DNA of 64,000 bases from Candidatus Eiseniibacteriota bacterium. Its GTDB lineage: Bacteria; Eisenbacteria; RBG-16-71-46. The position numbers and the translations under genes were made by a program. The notes under the pieces are model-generated. The model did no database searches. It worked only from the letters and a program-made list of their open reading frames with translations, and had not been told where the DNA came from. The stretch lies in NCBI GenBank assembly GCA_016710095.1, contig JADJLL010000003.1, positions 143,653-207,652 of the forward strand, read 5' to 3'. How positions within the stretch are numbered: the stretch's first letter is position 1; each line of letters opens with the position of its first letter. This document shows, piece by piece, positions 36,073 to 44,975 of this stretch.

Positions 36073-37032
36073 GTGTCCCGTCTGCACGACGTGCTCATCC
36101 TGGGCTCCGGCCCCGCCGGCTACACCGCGGCCGTGTACACCGCTCGCGCCAATCTCAAGCCCGTGCTCTTCACCGGACTCCAGCCCGGCGGCCAGCTCAC
36201 GATCACGACCGAAGTCGAGAACTACCCCGGCTTCCCCGAAGGCATCATGGGCCCCGAGCTCATGGAGCACTTCCGCGCGCAGGCCGCGCGCTTCGGCACC
36301 GAGATCCTCGACACGATGGTCGAGAAGGTGGACTTCTCGCAGCGCCCGTTCCGCGTGTGGTCCGACGGTGTCGAGTACCAGGCGAAGAGCGTGATCGTCG
36401 CGACCGGCGCGAGCGCCATGCTGCTCGGCCTCCCGAGCGAGACGCAGTACATGGGCTTCGGCGTTTCCGCGTGCGCGACGTGCGACGGGTTCTTCTTCAA
36501 GGGCCGCCGCGTGATCGTGGTCGGCGGTGGCGACACCGCGCTCGAAGAGGCGAACTTCCTCACGCGCTTCTGCACGGAGGTCGTGCTCGTGCACCGGCGC
36601 GACGAGTTGCGCGGATCGAAGATCATGCGCGAGCGCGCGCTCGCGAACGAGAAGATCAAGTTCGAGTGGAACTCCGAGATCGCCGAAGTGCTCGGCGAGG
36701 ACGGCAAGAAGGTGACGGGTGTGCGCCTGCGCGACACGAAGACCGGCGCGCTGCGCGAGATGGCGATCGACGGCGTGTTCATCGCGATCGGCCACAAGCC
36801 CAACACCGCGTTCCTCGGCGGACAGCTCGAGACGGACGACAAGGGCTACCTGCACGTGAAGCCCGGCACGTCGTACACGAACGTCGAAGGCGTGTTCGCC
36901 GCCGGCGACGTGCACGACAAGGTGTACCGGCAGGCCATCACCGCCGCGGGCAGCGGCTGCATGGCGGCCATCGATTGCGAACGCTGGCTCGAAGCGCAGG
37001 CGCACGCCGAACACTCGGCCGCCGCGCGCTGA
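36073..37032 (+). CDS. trxB: Thioredoxin-disulfide reductase
   Basis: The family features are complete: FAD-binding LILGSGPAGYTAAVYTARA, the redox pair CATC (Cys134, Cys137) in SACATCDGFFFKG, NADPH-binding VIVVGGGDTALEEANFL and GVFAAGDVHD near the end. The GTG at 36073 is preferred because GGAGGAAG (36063-36070) lies right in front of it; the ATG at 36061 would place that ribosome site inside the coding region. It reduces thioredoxin with NADPH. The ETF-QO gene follows 19 bases downstream. Confidence 0.95.
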   Translation: MSRLHDVLILGSGPAGYTAAVYTARANLKPVLFTGLQPGGQLTITTEVENYPGFPEGIMGPELMEHFRAQAARFGTEILDTMVEKVDFSQRPFRVWSDGVEYQAKSVIVATGASAMLLGLPSETQYMGFGVSACATCDGFFFKGRRVIVVGGGDTALEEANFLTRFCTEVVLVHRRDELRGSKIMRERALANEKIKFEWNSEIAEVLGEDGKKVTGVRLRDTKTGALREMAIDGVFIAIGHKPNTAFLGGQLETDDKGYLHVKPGTSYTNVEGVFAAGDVHDKVYRQAITAAGSGCMAAIDCERWLEAQAHAEHSAAAR

Positions 37033-37051
37033 TTCTTTTCCGGAGGTCGTC

Positions 37052-38740
37052 GTGGAGCGCGAAGTTCTCGAGTTCGACGTGCAGTTCGTCGGCGCCGGTC
37101 CCGCGGGACTCGCCGGCGCCATTCACCTCGCGAACCTGATCGAGAAGCACAACGAGGCGATCGCCGCGGGCGGACCGGGCGAAGCCATCGGCGAAACCAA
37201 CATCGCCGTGCTCGAGAAGGCTTCCGAAGTCGGCGCGCACGGATTCTCGGGCGCGGTCATGGACCCGCGCGGCATCCGCGAGCTGATGCCCGACTTCCTC
37301 GAGAAGGGCTGCCCGATCGCCGCCGAAGTGGCGGGCGACGACATGTACATCCTGTCCGAAAGCGGCCAGTTCAAACTGCCGTTCCTGCCGCCGGTGCTGC
37401 ACAACCACGGCAGCTACATCGTCAGCCTCGGCGACCTCACGCGCTGGATGGCGGGCATCGCCGAGGAGAAGGGCGTCTTGATCGCGACCGAGACCCCGGC
37501 CGCGACACCGCTGCTCGAGAACGGCAAGCTGCTCGGCGTGCGCACCGGCGACAAGGGCGTGAACAAGTCCGGCGAGCGCAAGGGCACCTTCATGATGGGC
37601 GCCGACGCGCTCGCCAAGGCGACGGTCCTCTGCGAAGGCCCGCGCGGCACGATCACGAAGCAGCTCGAGTCCGCGCTCGGCCTGACCAAGAACAGCGATC
37701 CGCAGAACTACGCGACCGGCGTGAAGGAGCTGTGGGAAGTGCCGGCCGGCCAGGCGCAGAAGGGCGCGGTCATCCACACGATGAACTGGCCGCTCAAGCC
37801 CGACACGTTCGGCGGCGGTTTCATCTACGGGCTCAGCGACACGCAGTGGGCCGTGGGCTTCGCGACCGGGCTCGACGCGTCGGATCCGACGAGCGATCCG
37901 CACGCGAACCTGCAGCGCTTCAAGACGCACCCGTTCGTGCGCCGGTTGCTCGAGGGCGGCAAGCCGATCGCGTACGGCGCGAAGGCGATTCCCGAGGGCG
38001 GCTGGTACGCGATGCCGAAGCTGTCGGCCGACGGCCTGCTGCTCGCGGGCGACGCGGGCGGCTTCCTGAACGGCGGACGGCTCAAGGGCATTCACCTCGC
38101 GATCAAGTCGGGCATGCTCGCCGCCGAGACGCTGTTCGAGTGCCTCAAGGCGAACGACTTCTCCGCCGCGAAGCTCGCGACGTACGAGACGCGCGTCGCG
38201 CAGTCGTGGGCGGCCGAAGAGCTGAAGAGCATGCGCAACTTCCACCAGGCGTTCGACGGCGGGCTGTGGCAGGCGATGCCGCGCACCGGCTTCCAGATGT
38301 ACATGGGCGGGCTCGATCCGTTCGGCGATCACCTGAAAGGCCACGCACCGCACACGAAGGTGCGCAAGCTCCGCGACGTGCACCCGAACGGCAAGCCGGA
38401 GCCGATGAAGTTCGACGGCAAGCTCACGTTCGACAAGCTCGCCGACGTCTACCTGTCCGGCACCATGCACGACGAGGACCAGCCCGTGCACCTCGTGGTC
38501 GCCGACACGAGCGTGTGCGCCACGAAGTGCCGCGAGGAGTACGGCAACCCCTGCCAGCACTTCTGCCCCGCGGCCGTGTACGAGATGGTGCCCGACGAGT
38601 CGAAGCCCGGCGCGCTGCAGCTGCGCATCAACGCGTCGAACTGCGTGCACTGCAAGACGTGCGACATCGCCGACCCGTACCAGATCATCACGTGGACGAC
38701 GCCCGAGGGCGGCGGCGGTCCGAACTACAAGCAGCTGTAG
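37052..38740 (+). CDS. Electron transfer flavoprotein-ubiquinone oxidoreductase
   Basis: 562 residues with FAD-binding VQFVGAGPAGLAGAIHLA at the start, EKASEVGAHGFSGAVMDPRG, LLAGDAGGFLNGGRLKGIHLAIKSGMLAAE and a C-terminal 4Fe-4S cluster site, CxxHFCPAAVYE with NCVHCKTCDIADPYQIITW. This is the full single-chain ETF-QO that moves electrons from acyl-CoA and amino-acid dehydrogenases, through ETF, into the quinone pool at the inner membrane. The GTG start has GGAGG in front. No ETF subunit genes are in the window. Confidence 0.95.
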   Translation: MEREVLEFDVQFVGAGPAGLAGAIHLANLIEKHNEAIAAGGPGEAIGETNIAVLEKASEVGAHGFSGAVMDPRGIRELMPDFLEKGCPIAAEVAGDDMYILSESGQFKLPFLPPVLHNHGSYIVSLGDLTRWMAGIAEEKGVLIATETPAATPLLENGKLLGVRTGDKGVNKSGERKGTFMMGADALAKATVLCEGPRGTITKQLESALGLTKNSDPQNYATGVKELWEVPAGQAQKGAVIHTMNWPLKPDTFGGGFIYGLSDTQWAVGFATGLDASDPTSDPHANLQRFKTHPFVRRLLEGGKPIAYGAKAIPEGGWYAMPKLSADGLLLAGDAGGFLNGGRLKGIHLAIKSGMLAAETLFECLKANDFSAAKLATYETRVAQSWAAEELKSMRNFHQAFDGGLWQAMPRTGFQMYMGGLDPFGDHLKGHAPHTKVRKLRDVHPNGKPEPMKFDGKLTFDKLADVYLSGTMHDEDQPVHLVVADTSVCATKCREEYGNPCQHFCPAAVYEMVPDESKPGALQLRINASNCVHCKTCDIADPYQIITWTTPEGGGGPNYKQL

Positions 38741-38807
38741 CGCTCGCGCGCCGGCACCTGCGCCGCGAACGGCGCGCCGGAGGCGCGCATCGAGCAGAGC
38801 CAAAAGA

Positions 38808-38840
38808 AAGAGGCGGTCGCGACATCTGCGACCGCCTCTT
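38808..38840. terminator. Bidirectional terminator between ETF-QO and the GYWKTHP protein
   Basis: A perfect 13-base stem (38808-38820 with 38828-38840) with a 7-base loop. On the minus strand it is followed by TCTTTTGG, a good T-tract; on the plus strand by CTCCGT. Confidence 0.75.
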
Positions 38841-38860
38841 CTCCGTCCGAGCCGGGACGA

Positions 38861-39391
38861 TTACCGGTAGAAGCTCTTGATCGAGCCCCAGCTGCTCACG
38901 CGCGCCGTCGTCGTCGAGCCGCAGTGCGGCACTCCGAGCAGCCCGTTGTTGTAGTTGTCGAGCGTCGCGACCAGCGCGCTCACCTGACCGGGCGGCAGCG
39001 TGCCGATGCCGACCGGCGGGCAGACCTTGTTCGCGATGAGCGCGTCCGCCTGCGTGATGGTCGTGCCGAGCGGCACGGAGTCCGCGCCCTGCGCCACGCT
39101 GAGCTTCGCGGCGATCAGCTGCTGCGAAAGGCTCACGAGGCCGTTGCCCTGCACGGGCTGGTTGAGGATCAGCTGCAGCTGCGTGGCGTTGTAGGTGATC
39201 GTGCCGAGCGTCAGCGTGGTCGTGGGCCACTGGTCGGGGTGCGTCTTCCAGTAACCGATCGTGTAGGTGCAGTCCTGCTTGCCCACGCCCGGCGCGGCGA
39301 TCGTCAGCGCGCGCGCGGCGGCCGGAGCGAACGCCACGGCGACGGCCGCGGCCAGGACGAGTGCGAAGAGCCGGTGTCTCAAGAGATTCAT
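38861..39391 (-). CDS. Small exported protein with GYWKTHP domain, function unknown
   Basis: Signal peptide (about 1-28, FALVLAAAVAVAFAPAAARA). The mature part starts with CTYTIGYWKTHPDQWP, followed by LTLGTITYNATQLQLILNQPVQGNGLVSLSQQLIAAKLSVAQGAD and a Pro/Gly-rich region, ending with SIKSFYR. This domain appears in many exported or surface proteins, usually as part of longer ones, with two conserved cysteines in the mature part; no activity is known to me. GGGAGA precedes the ATG at 39391. 176 residues. Confidence 0.8.
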   Translation of the reverse strand: MNLLRHRLFALVLAAAVAVAFAPAAARALTIAAPGVGKQDCTYTIGYWKTHPDQWPTTTLTLGTITYNATQLQLILNQPVQGNGLVSLSQQLIAAKLSVAQGADSVPLGTTITQADALIANKVCPPVGIGTLPPGQVSALVATLDNYNNGLLGVPHCGSTTTARVSSWGSIKSFYR

Positions 39392-39496
39392 CGTGTCTCC
39401 CGAAGCGGGGTGTGCTGGCGAGATGCGGTGCGACACGAGACAAGTGTGCGGACGGGCGAAGGACGCACCAAAGGGAACCGCGACGAAGGCCGTGAA

Positions 39497-39550
39497 TGGT
39501 CATTTTCTTGACCAGAAACCGCCCGATTTCGGGGTTTATTACCCAAACCC
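39497..39550. promoter_or_regulatory. Two short inverted repeats in an A+T-rich divergent control region
   Basis: TGGTCA-N6-TGACCA (39497-39514) and GGGTTT-N7-AAACCC (39532-39550) lie 17 bases apart in a locally A+T-rich patch between divergent genes for the GYWKTHP protein and the Trp-rich lipoprotein. They could be operators or part of the promoter. Confidence 0.35.
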
Positions 39551-39634
39551 GCCTCGCGGACGGTTCGGGCGCCCGCCCGCGCGGGTGTATGGTGCGCACG
39601 ACCTTTCACCACCCACGTCTTCCCGAGGTGTTTC

Positions 39635-40663
39635 GTGATCCGTCGCCCGCTCGTCCTGGCCGCCTCACTCGCGCTCGCCGCGCTCGTTTCCTCCTGCGCC
39701 GTTCACGACGCGCAGGACTCCCTCGGCCCCAGCGTGTACGACGCTCCGCCCGCCGCGCAGGCGATGCCCTCCGCGAAGCTCGGCCTGCCGCCGCAGTACC
39801 GCGTCTTCCACGACGAACTCGCGGAGTACGGCGACTGGACGCTCATCGAGCCGTACGGCTGGTGCTTCCGTCCCGCGGTGAACTTCGTCGCGTGGCGTCC
39901 CTACAGCCAGGGCTGGTGGGAGCCGTCGGACTCGTACGGCTGGATCTGGAACTCGAACGAACCGTTCGGCTGGATCACGTACCACTACGGCTCGTGGTTC
40001 TACGACCGCTTCCAGGGCTGGGTGTGGCAGCCGGGTCCGGTGTGGGGACCGGCGTGGGTCGCTTGGGCGCAGATCGACGACTACATCGGCTGGGCGCCGC
40101 TCGCGCCGGTCGAGATGCAGGACGTGCCCGACTCTCCCGACGGCATCTTCCAGTTCGTGCGCGCGCCGCAGTTCGTGTCGTCCAGCATCAGCACGCAGGC
40201 GCTCTACGTGCGCCGTCTCGCGGACACGCGCGGCGCGCTGCGCTCGATCGAGAACATCGAGCGCGTGAAGGGCACCGCGATCAACCGCGGACCCGACGAG
40301 TACACGCTGCGCAGCCTCGGCGCCGCGGTGCCGACGCGCGTGGACGACACGCGCTTCCGTCGCGCCTCGCTGCCGGACGGCCTCGCGCTGCCGGACGAAG
40401 CCCAGCTCGTGCGCAACTCGCGCCGCATGATCGACGTCGCCGCATACGAACTGTCGCAGGTGCGCGCGGGCAACGTGCCGAACATTCCGCCGCCCGCACC
40501 CGCACCCCCGCCTTCCACCGGCAGCGGCACGCCGCGCGTGAAGCCCGCGCCCACGCATTCGCCGAACGACACCACGCACGTGAAGCGCCCGCCGATGCCG
40601 CGCGGCGGCAAGCCCGGCGGGAAGCCGCGCCCGGGCACGCCCGCGGACACGACGCGCGGCTGA
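39635..40663 (+). CDS. Tryptophan-rich DUF6600-like lipoprotein
   Basis: A GTG start after GAGGTG. A lipoprotein signal peptide ends with LVSSC (Cys22). The mature protein carries FHDELAEYGDWTLIEPYGWCFRP and a dense run of Trp/Tyr/Gly (WRPYSQGWW, YGWIWNSNEPFGWITYHYGSWFY, GWVWQPGPVWGPAW), the pattern of DUF6600 / YXWGXW-type envelope proteins. The C-terminus is Pro-rich (PPAPAPPPSTG) and basic. 342 residues. Probably anchored in the envelope; role unknown. The queuosine gene starts 13 bases later. Confidence 0.8.
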   Translation: MIRRPLVLAASLALAALVSSCAVHDAQDSLGPSVYDAPPAAQAMPSAKLGLPPQYRVFHDELAEYGDWTLIEPYGWCFRPAVNFVAWRPYSQGWWEPSDSYGWIWNSNEPFGWITYHYGSWFYDRFQGWVWQPGPVWGPAWVAWAQIDDYIGWAPLAPVEMQDVPDSPDGIFQFVRAPQFVSSSISTQALYVRRLADTRGALRSIENIERVKGTAINRGPDEYTLRSLGAAVPTRVDDTRFRRASLPDGLALPDEAQLVRNSRRMIDVAAYELSQVRAGNVPNIPPPAPAPPPSTGSGTPRVKPAPTHSPNDTTHVKRPPMPRGGKPGGKPRPGTPADTTRG

Positions 40664-40676
40664 TCCGCGCGCGCCG

Positions 40677-41804
40677 ATGACGCCGAAAGAGCAGCTGATC
40701 GCGCGCGCGCTCGACGCGGGCTTCGCGATGGCGCGCATCGCCGCGGTCGGACCGATCGAAGCGCAGGGCCACTACGAAGCGTGGCTCGAGGCCGGGCGTC
40801 ACGGCGACATGGCGTGGCTCGCCTCGCCCAAGCACCGCGCGCGACGCGCCGATCCGTCGCTGCTCGTGCCCGGCATCCGCTCCGTGCTCAGCGTCGCGCT
40901 CTGCTATCTGCCGGAGGCGGACGAAGCGCGAAGCCTGCGACTCGGGCGCATCGCGCGCTACGCCGCGGGCGAGGACTACCACCGCGTCATGAAGGACAAG
41001 CTGCTCGCGCTCGAGACGTGGATCCGCACCGAACTCTTCCCCGGCTCGGGCTCGCTCTGGTACGCGGACACGGGCGCGATCCTCGAACGCGGCTGGGCCG
41101 AGCGCGCGGGGATCGGCTGGGTGGGCAAGCACTCGGGCGTGCTCTCTCCCGCGATCGGCTCGTGGTTCCTGCTCGGGCAGATCCTGCTCGACCGCGAACT
41201 CGAGCCCGACGCGCCGGTGGGCAAGGATCATTGCGGCACGTGCACGCGCTGCCTCGACGCGTGCCCGACGCGCGCGATCGTCGCGCCCTACCAGGTCGAC
41301 GCGCGGCTGTGCATCTCGTACCTCACGATCGAGCACAAGGGCGTCGTGCCGCGCGAGCTGCGCGCGCCGATCGGCGACTGGCTGTTCGGCTGCGACCTCT
41401 GCCTCGACGCGTGCCCGTGGAACCGCTTCGCGCCGCCCGCGCGCGAGGCGCGCCTGCACGCGCGCGAGCTGGACGGCTGGACGCTCGAGCGCTTCCTCGG
41501 GCTGACCGAAGCGGGCTTCTTCGAACTGTTCGCCGAGAGCCCGATCCGCCGCGCGGACCGCGAAGGGTTCGTGCGCAACGTGTGCATCGTGCTCGGCAAC
41601 CGGCGCGACGATCGCGCCGTTCCCGCGCTCGCACGCACGCTCGAGCACGACGTCTCGCCGCTCGTGCGGCTGCACGCGGCGTGGGCGCTCGGCCGCATCG
41701 GCGGCACCGCGGCGCGCGCGGCGCTCGCCCGCGCGGCGACGCGCGAACACGACACGCAGGTTCACGACGAAATCCGGCATTCGCTCTCGGAGGCGGCGGC
41801 ATGA
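40677..41804 (+). CDS. queG: Epoxyqueuosine reductase
   Basis: 375 residues. The N-terminal cobalamin-binding region has WLEAGRHGDMAWLA, then GWVGKHSGVLSPAIGSWFLLGQILLD. Two 4Fe-4S motifs follow, CGTCTRCLDACPTRAIVAPYQVDARLCISYLTIEHKG and CDLCLDACPWNRFA, and the C-terminus has HEAT-like repeats (VRLHAAWALGRIGG). This is the last enzyme of queuosine synthesis in tRNA. The start codon ATG at 40677 is 13 bases after the previous stop. The stop overlaps the GH53 start by 4 bases. Confidence 0.95.
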   Translation: MTPKEQLIARALDAGFAMARIAAVGPIEAQGHYEAWLEAGRHGDMAWLASPKHRARRADPSLLVPGIRSVLSVALCYLPEADEARSLRLGRIARYAAGEDYHRVMKDKLLALETWIRTELFPGSGSLWYADTGAILERGWAERAGIGWVGKHSGVLSPAIGSWFLLGQILLDRELEPDAPVGKDHCGTCTRCLDACPTRAIVAPYQVDARLCISYLTIEHKGVVPRELRAPIGDWLFGCDLCLDACPWNRFAPPAREARLHARELDGWTLERFLGLTEAGFFELFAESPIRRADREGFVRNVCIVLGNRRDDRAVPALARTLEHDVSPLVRLHAAWALGRIGGTAARAALARAATREHDTQVHDEIRHSLSEAAA

Positions 41805-42922
41805 AGGCGTCCTGGTTCGCACTCGTACTGGCGGTGTCGGTCGCGGCTCGCGCCGAAGGCGCACCGAAGGCGCGCGCACTCGAGGCGGGCGCCGACCTTT
41901 CCTCGCTCCCGCGCGTCGAAGCCGCGGGCGCCGTCTTCACCGACGGCGACACGATCGCGGACGCGATCACGCTGCTGCGGCGCTCCGGCTTCACGAGCGT
42001 GCGGCTGCGGCTCTGGCACTCGCCCGAAGGCGGCGACTGCGCGCTCGCGCCCACGCTCGCGCTGGCGAAGCGCGCGAAGGCCGCCGGCATGAGCGTGCTG
42101 CTCGATCTCCACTACAGCGACACGTGGGCGGATCCCGGGCACCAGAGCCCGCCCGCGGCGTGGGCGAAGCTCGCGCTGCCTGCGCTCTGCGACAGCGTGC
42201 ACGCGTACACGCGCGACGTGCTCGCGGCGTTCGTGGCGCAGGGCACGCCGCCGGAGTACGTGCAGCTCGGCAATGAGATCGACGGCGGACTGCTGTGGCC
42301 CGCGGGACAGCTGGGCAAGACCACCGCCACGCGCGCGGCGGTCGCGAGGCTGCTCAAGGCCGCGGCGCTCGGCGCGCACGAGGGCTCGCCGTCCACGCGG
42401 CGCATCATTCACTACTCGCGCGGCGCGAGCCGCGACGCGGCCGAGGAGTTCTTCTCGCTGCTCGAGGAGCGCGGCGTGCCGTTCGAGGTGATCGGGTTGT
42501 CCTACTACCCGTGGTGGCACGGACCGGCGACGCGCTTGCCGGAGACGCTGCGTGGCCTGTCGGAGCGCTTCGTGCGCGACGTCGCGATCGTCGAGACCGC
42601 GTGGCCGTGGACGACGTCGTGGTACGACGACACGCACAACGTGGTCGGCAAACTGCCCGACGGCTCGCGCCCGGCGACGGTCGAAGCGCAGCAGTCGTTC
42701 GCCGCGGAGATCCGCGCGATCGTGGAGCGCGTGCCCGGCGGGCGCGGCATCGGCGCATGGTGGTGGGAGCCCGCGTGGGTCGCGGCCCCCGGCGCGCACT
42801 CGCCGTGGGAGAACTGCGCGCTGTTCGACGAGAAGGGCCGCCTGCTTCCGGCCGCGCGCGCGTTCGCGCTTCCTCCTCCTCCGCCGCCGGCGTCGCCGCT
42901 GCCGAGCGGGCATCCGCATTGA
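41801..42922 (+). CDS. Exported arabinogalactan endo-beta-1,4-galactanase (GH53)
   Basis: Signal peptide (about 1-19). The GH53 barrel shows AGADLSSLPRVEAAGAVF, SVRLRLWHSPEGG, LLDLHYSDTWADPGHQ, VQLGNEIDGGLLWP with the acid/base Glu159, and VAIVETAWPW with the nucleophile Glu265. It should cleave beta-1,4-galactan of plant pectin outside the cell or in the periplasm. A Pro-rich tail (ALPPPPPPASPLP) ends the 373-residue protein. The ATG overlaps the queG stop, an unexpected pairing that probably reflects compact packing, not a shared pathway. Confidence 0.92.
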   Translation: MKASWFALVLAVSVAARAEGAPKARALEAGADLSSLPRVEAAGAVFTDGDTIADAITLLRRSGFTSVRLRLWHSPEGGDCALAPTLALAKRAKAAGMSVLLDLHYSDTWADPGHQSPPAAWAKLALPALCDSVHAYTRDVLAAFVAQGTPPEYVQLGNEIDGGLLWPAGQLGKTTATRAAVARLLKAAALGAHEGSPSTRRIIHYSRGASRDAAEEFFSLLEERGVPFEVIGLSYYPWWHGPATRLPETLRGLSERFVRDVAIVETAWPWTTSWYDDTHNVVGKLPDGSRPATVEAQQSFAAEIRAIVERVPGGRGIGAWWWEPAWVAAPGAHSPWENCALFDEKGRLLPAARAFALPPPPPPASPLPSGHPH

Positions 42923-42991
42923 CCTTCACGCGAGCAAGCCTGACGCCGGGCGAGTACCGCGTGAAGTCGGGAGCGGTCGAGGGCTGACGCT

Positions 42992-43414
42992 TCAGCTCTC
43001 GAGCTTCGTTCCGCTCACCCACTCCTCGCCGCCACCGGCGTACGACTCCTTCTTCCAGATCGGGACGCGCTTCTTGAGCTCGTCCATGATCCAGCGGCAC
43101 GCGTCGAACGCGGGCCCGCGGTGGTGCGAAGCGACGACGACGACCACGCTGGGCTCCGCGGGCGGCACGACGCCGAGCCGGTGCGACACCGTGCACGCCT
43201 CGATCTCGAACTGCTCGCGTGCCTCGCGCTCGAGCGCCTCGAGCTCGCGCAGCGCCATCGGTTCGTAGGCCTCGTACGCGAGCTGCGTCACGCGGCGGCC
43301 GTCGTGGTGATCGCGCGTCGTGCCGAGGAACGCGAGCACCGTCCCGCAGTCGCGGCGCTGCAGCGCGGCGGTCAGCGCCGCGGCGTCGAGCATGTCGTGC
43401 GTCAGCGTGGCCAT
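42992..43414 (-). CDS. moaE: Molybdopterin synthase catalytic subunit
   Basis: 140 residues with LAFLGTTRDHHDGRRVTQLAYEAYEPMALRELEAL, the family core, and VSHRLGVVPPAEPSVVVVVASHHRGPAFDACRWIMDELKKRVPIWKKESY, containing the catalytic lysines. Together with the adjacent MoaD it turns cyclic pyranopterin into molybdopterin. The other Moa/Mog genes are not in the window. The MoaD gene ends 4 bases upstream. Confidence 0.95.
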   Translation of the reverse strand: MATLTHDMLDAAALTAALQRRDCGTVLAFLGTTRDHHDGRRVTQLAYEAYEPMALRELEALEREAREQFEIEACTVSHRLGVVPPAEPSVVVVVASHHRGPAFDACRWIMDELKKRVPIWKKESYAGGGEEWVSGTKLES

Positions 43415-43418
43415 GCGC

Positions 43419-43664
43419 CTACCCCCCGCTCACGGGCGGCAGCAGCGCCAGCTCGGCGCCGTCGCGCAGCGCGTCGCCCGCGCGCACGAGCACGCCGTTC
43501 TGCGCGACCGCGAGGTGCGATCGCAGCGGCGCGAGCCCCTCGTACTCGAGGGCGAGCGCGTCGAGCGCGTCGCGCACGCACGAGCCGTCGGGCAGCGTGA
43601 GGGTTGCCGAAGCGGCGCCGGCGCGTTCGCGGGCCTGCGCGAAGAAGAGCACGTTCAGCTGCAT
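43419..43664 (-). CDS. moaD: Molybdopterin synthase sulfur carrier subunit
   Basis: The 81-residue ubiquitin-fold protein starts MQLNVLFFAQARERAG and ends in LLPPVSGG, with the C-terminal Gly-Gly that is thiocarboxylated. It is immediately upstream of moaE in the same direction and forms the usual MoaD-MoaE pair. The ATG at 43664 follows a GAGG-like site. Confidence 0.93.
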   Translation of the reverse strand: MQLNVLFFAQARERAGAASATLTLPDGSCVRDALDALALEYEGLAPLRSHLAVAQNGVLVRAGDALRDGAELALLPPVSGG

Positions 43665-43705
43665 GAGAGGTTGGTTCCTCCGTGAGGGCCGCCTATGCTG
43701 GGCCG

Positions 43706-44938
43706 ATGGAAGACCCCACGCAAGTCCCCACACCGGCCGGCGAGGCGGAAGGCTCCGGCCACGGCGCCCCGACCGGAGCCGACTCCGCCGTCCCGACCGC
43801 CGCCGCTCCTCCTCCGGAGGCGCCAGAGTCGCCGGAGGCGGCGCAAGCAAGCCGTTCCGAAGCCCACCGCATCGCGCGCGGCCTGTACGCGTGGCTGATG
43901 GTCGTCGCGTTCGGCGGACTCGGGAGCGCGCTGTTCGGCCAGGAGGAGGGCGCGTTCTTCTTCGCGCTCGCGGGTGTACTGATCCTCGCGCAGGCGACCG
44001 ACGCCGCCGTCGCCGTACGCGGGTACAAGGACTGGGTCGAGATGAACGTGCCGCGGCGGCAGTTCCGCGGCGTGCTGTTCCGCGTGCTCGTGCGCGCGAT
44101 CGTGCCCATGATCGGCGCGTTGTTCTTCACGGGCATCGGCGCCTGGGCGCTCTCGGGAGGCAGCGGCGGGCTGGTCGACTACTCGTTCGCGGCGTGGTGG
44201 TGCTTCGCGAGCGCCCTGGTGTGCGTGCTGCTCGTGTGGCGCCCGGCCGCCGACTTCGTCACGCGGCTGTGCTTCCGCACGGGGGCGGTCGGCCGCACGC
44301 GACGGCTCACCGCGCGCGTCGTGGTCATGGTGCTGTTGCTGCCCGTGCCCATGCGGCTGCTGTTTCCCGAACTCATGGAAGTGCTGAAGGCGTCCGAGGA
44401 GCCGCTCGCCACGCCGGGCGGCCTCATCGTCCAGCTGCTCGGCGAGATCGTGATCGCGCTCGCCGGCGTCGGCCTGCTCGTGCGGCGCGACTGGCGCCAG
44501 ACGCTCGAGCGGCTCGGCATGACCGCGATGAAGCCGGCGCACTGGCTCGTCGCCGCGCTCGGGCTCGGCGCGATCATCGCGCTCAACTCCGGCATGGAGT
44601 GGATGCAGCAGCGCTGGTTCCACGACCTGTGGCTGCAGGACACCGAGGTCACGAAGCTCATCGCCGCCGACCTGCCCGTCGCGACGACGCTGCTGCTGGG
44701 CCTGAGCGCGGGGCTCGGCGAGGAGATCTCGCTGCGCGGCGCGCTGCAGCCGCGGCTCGGCATCGTGCTCACGGCGGTCGTGTTCGCCAGCCTGCACGTG
44801 CAGTACTCGTGGGTCGGCATGCTCACGATCGCCCTGCTCGGCGCGCTGCTCGGGCTCGTGCGCTCGCGCACGAACACGACCACGGCGATCCTGATCCACG
44901 CGCTCTACGACGTGTTCGCGGTGCTGTCGTCGCACTGA
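43706..44938 (+). CDS. CPBP-family intramembrane protease
   Basis: 410 residues. The first 60 are a Pro/Ala/Glu-rich soluble extension, followed by about eight membrane segments. The last three carry the CPBP motifs: GLGEEISLRGALQPRL (EExxxR), FASLHVQYSW and ALYDVFAV. Such glutamate-dependent proteases cleave prenylated or peptide substrates in membranes; substrates are unknown here. The ATG at 43706 was chosen; an in-frame GTG lies 8 codons upstream. Divergent from moaD with a 41-base gap. Confidence 0.88.
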   Translation: MEDPTQVPTPAGEAEGSGHGAPTGADSAVPTAAAPPPEAPESPEAAQASRSEAHRIARGLYAWLMVVAFGGLGSALFGQEEGAFFFALAGVLILAQATDAAVAVRGYKDWVEMNVPRRQFRGVLFRVLVRAIVPMIGALFFTGIGAWALSGGSGGLVDYSFAAWWCFASALVCVLLVWRPAADFVTRLCFRTGAVGRTRRLTARVVVMVLLLPVPMRLLFPELMEVLKASEEPLATPGGLIVQLLGEIVIALAGVGLLVRRDWRQTLERLGMTAMKPAHWLVAALGLGAIIALNSGMEWMQQRWFHDLWLQDTEVTKLIAADLPVATTLLLGLSAGLGEEISLRGALQPRLGIVLTAVVFASLHVQYSWVGMLTIALLGALLGLVRSRTNTTTAILIHALYDVFAVLSSH

Positions 44939-44975
44939 CGACCGCACCGCGAGCCGCGTCCTCGACGCCCGCGAA

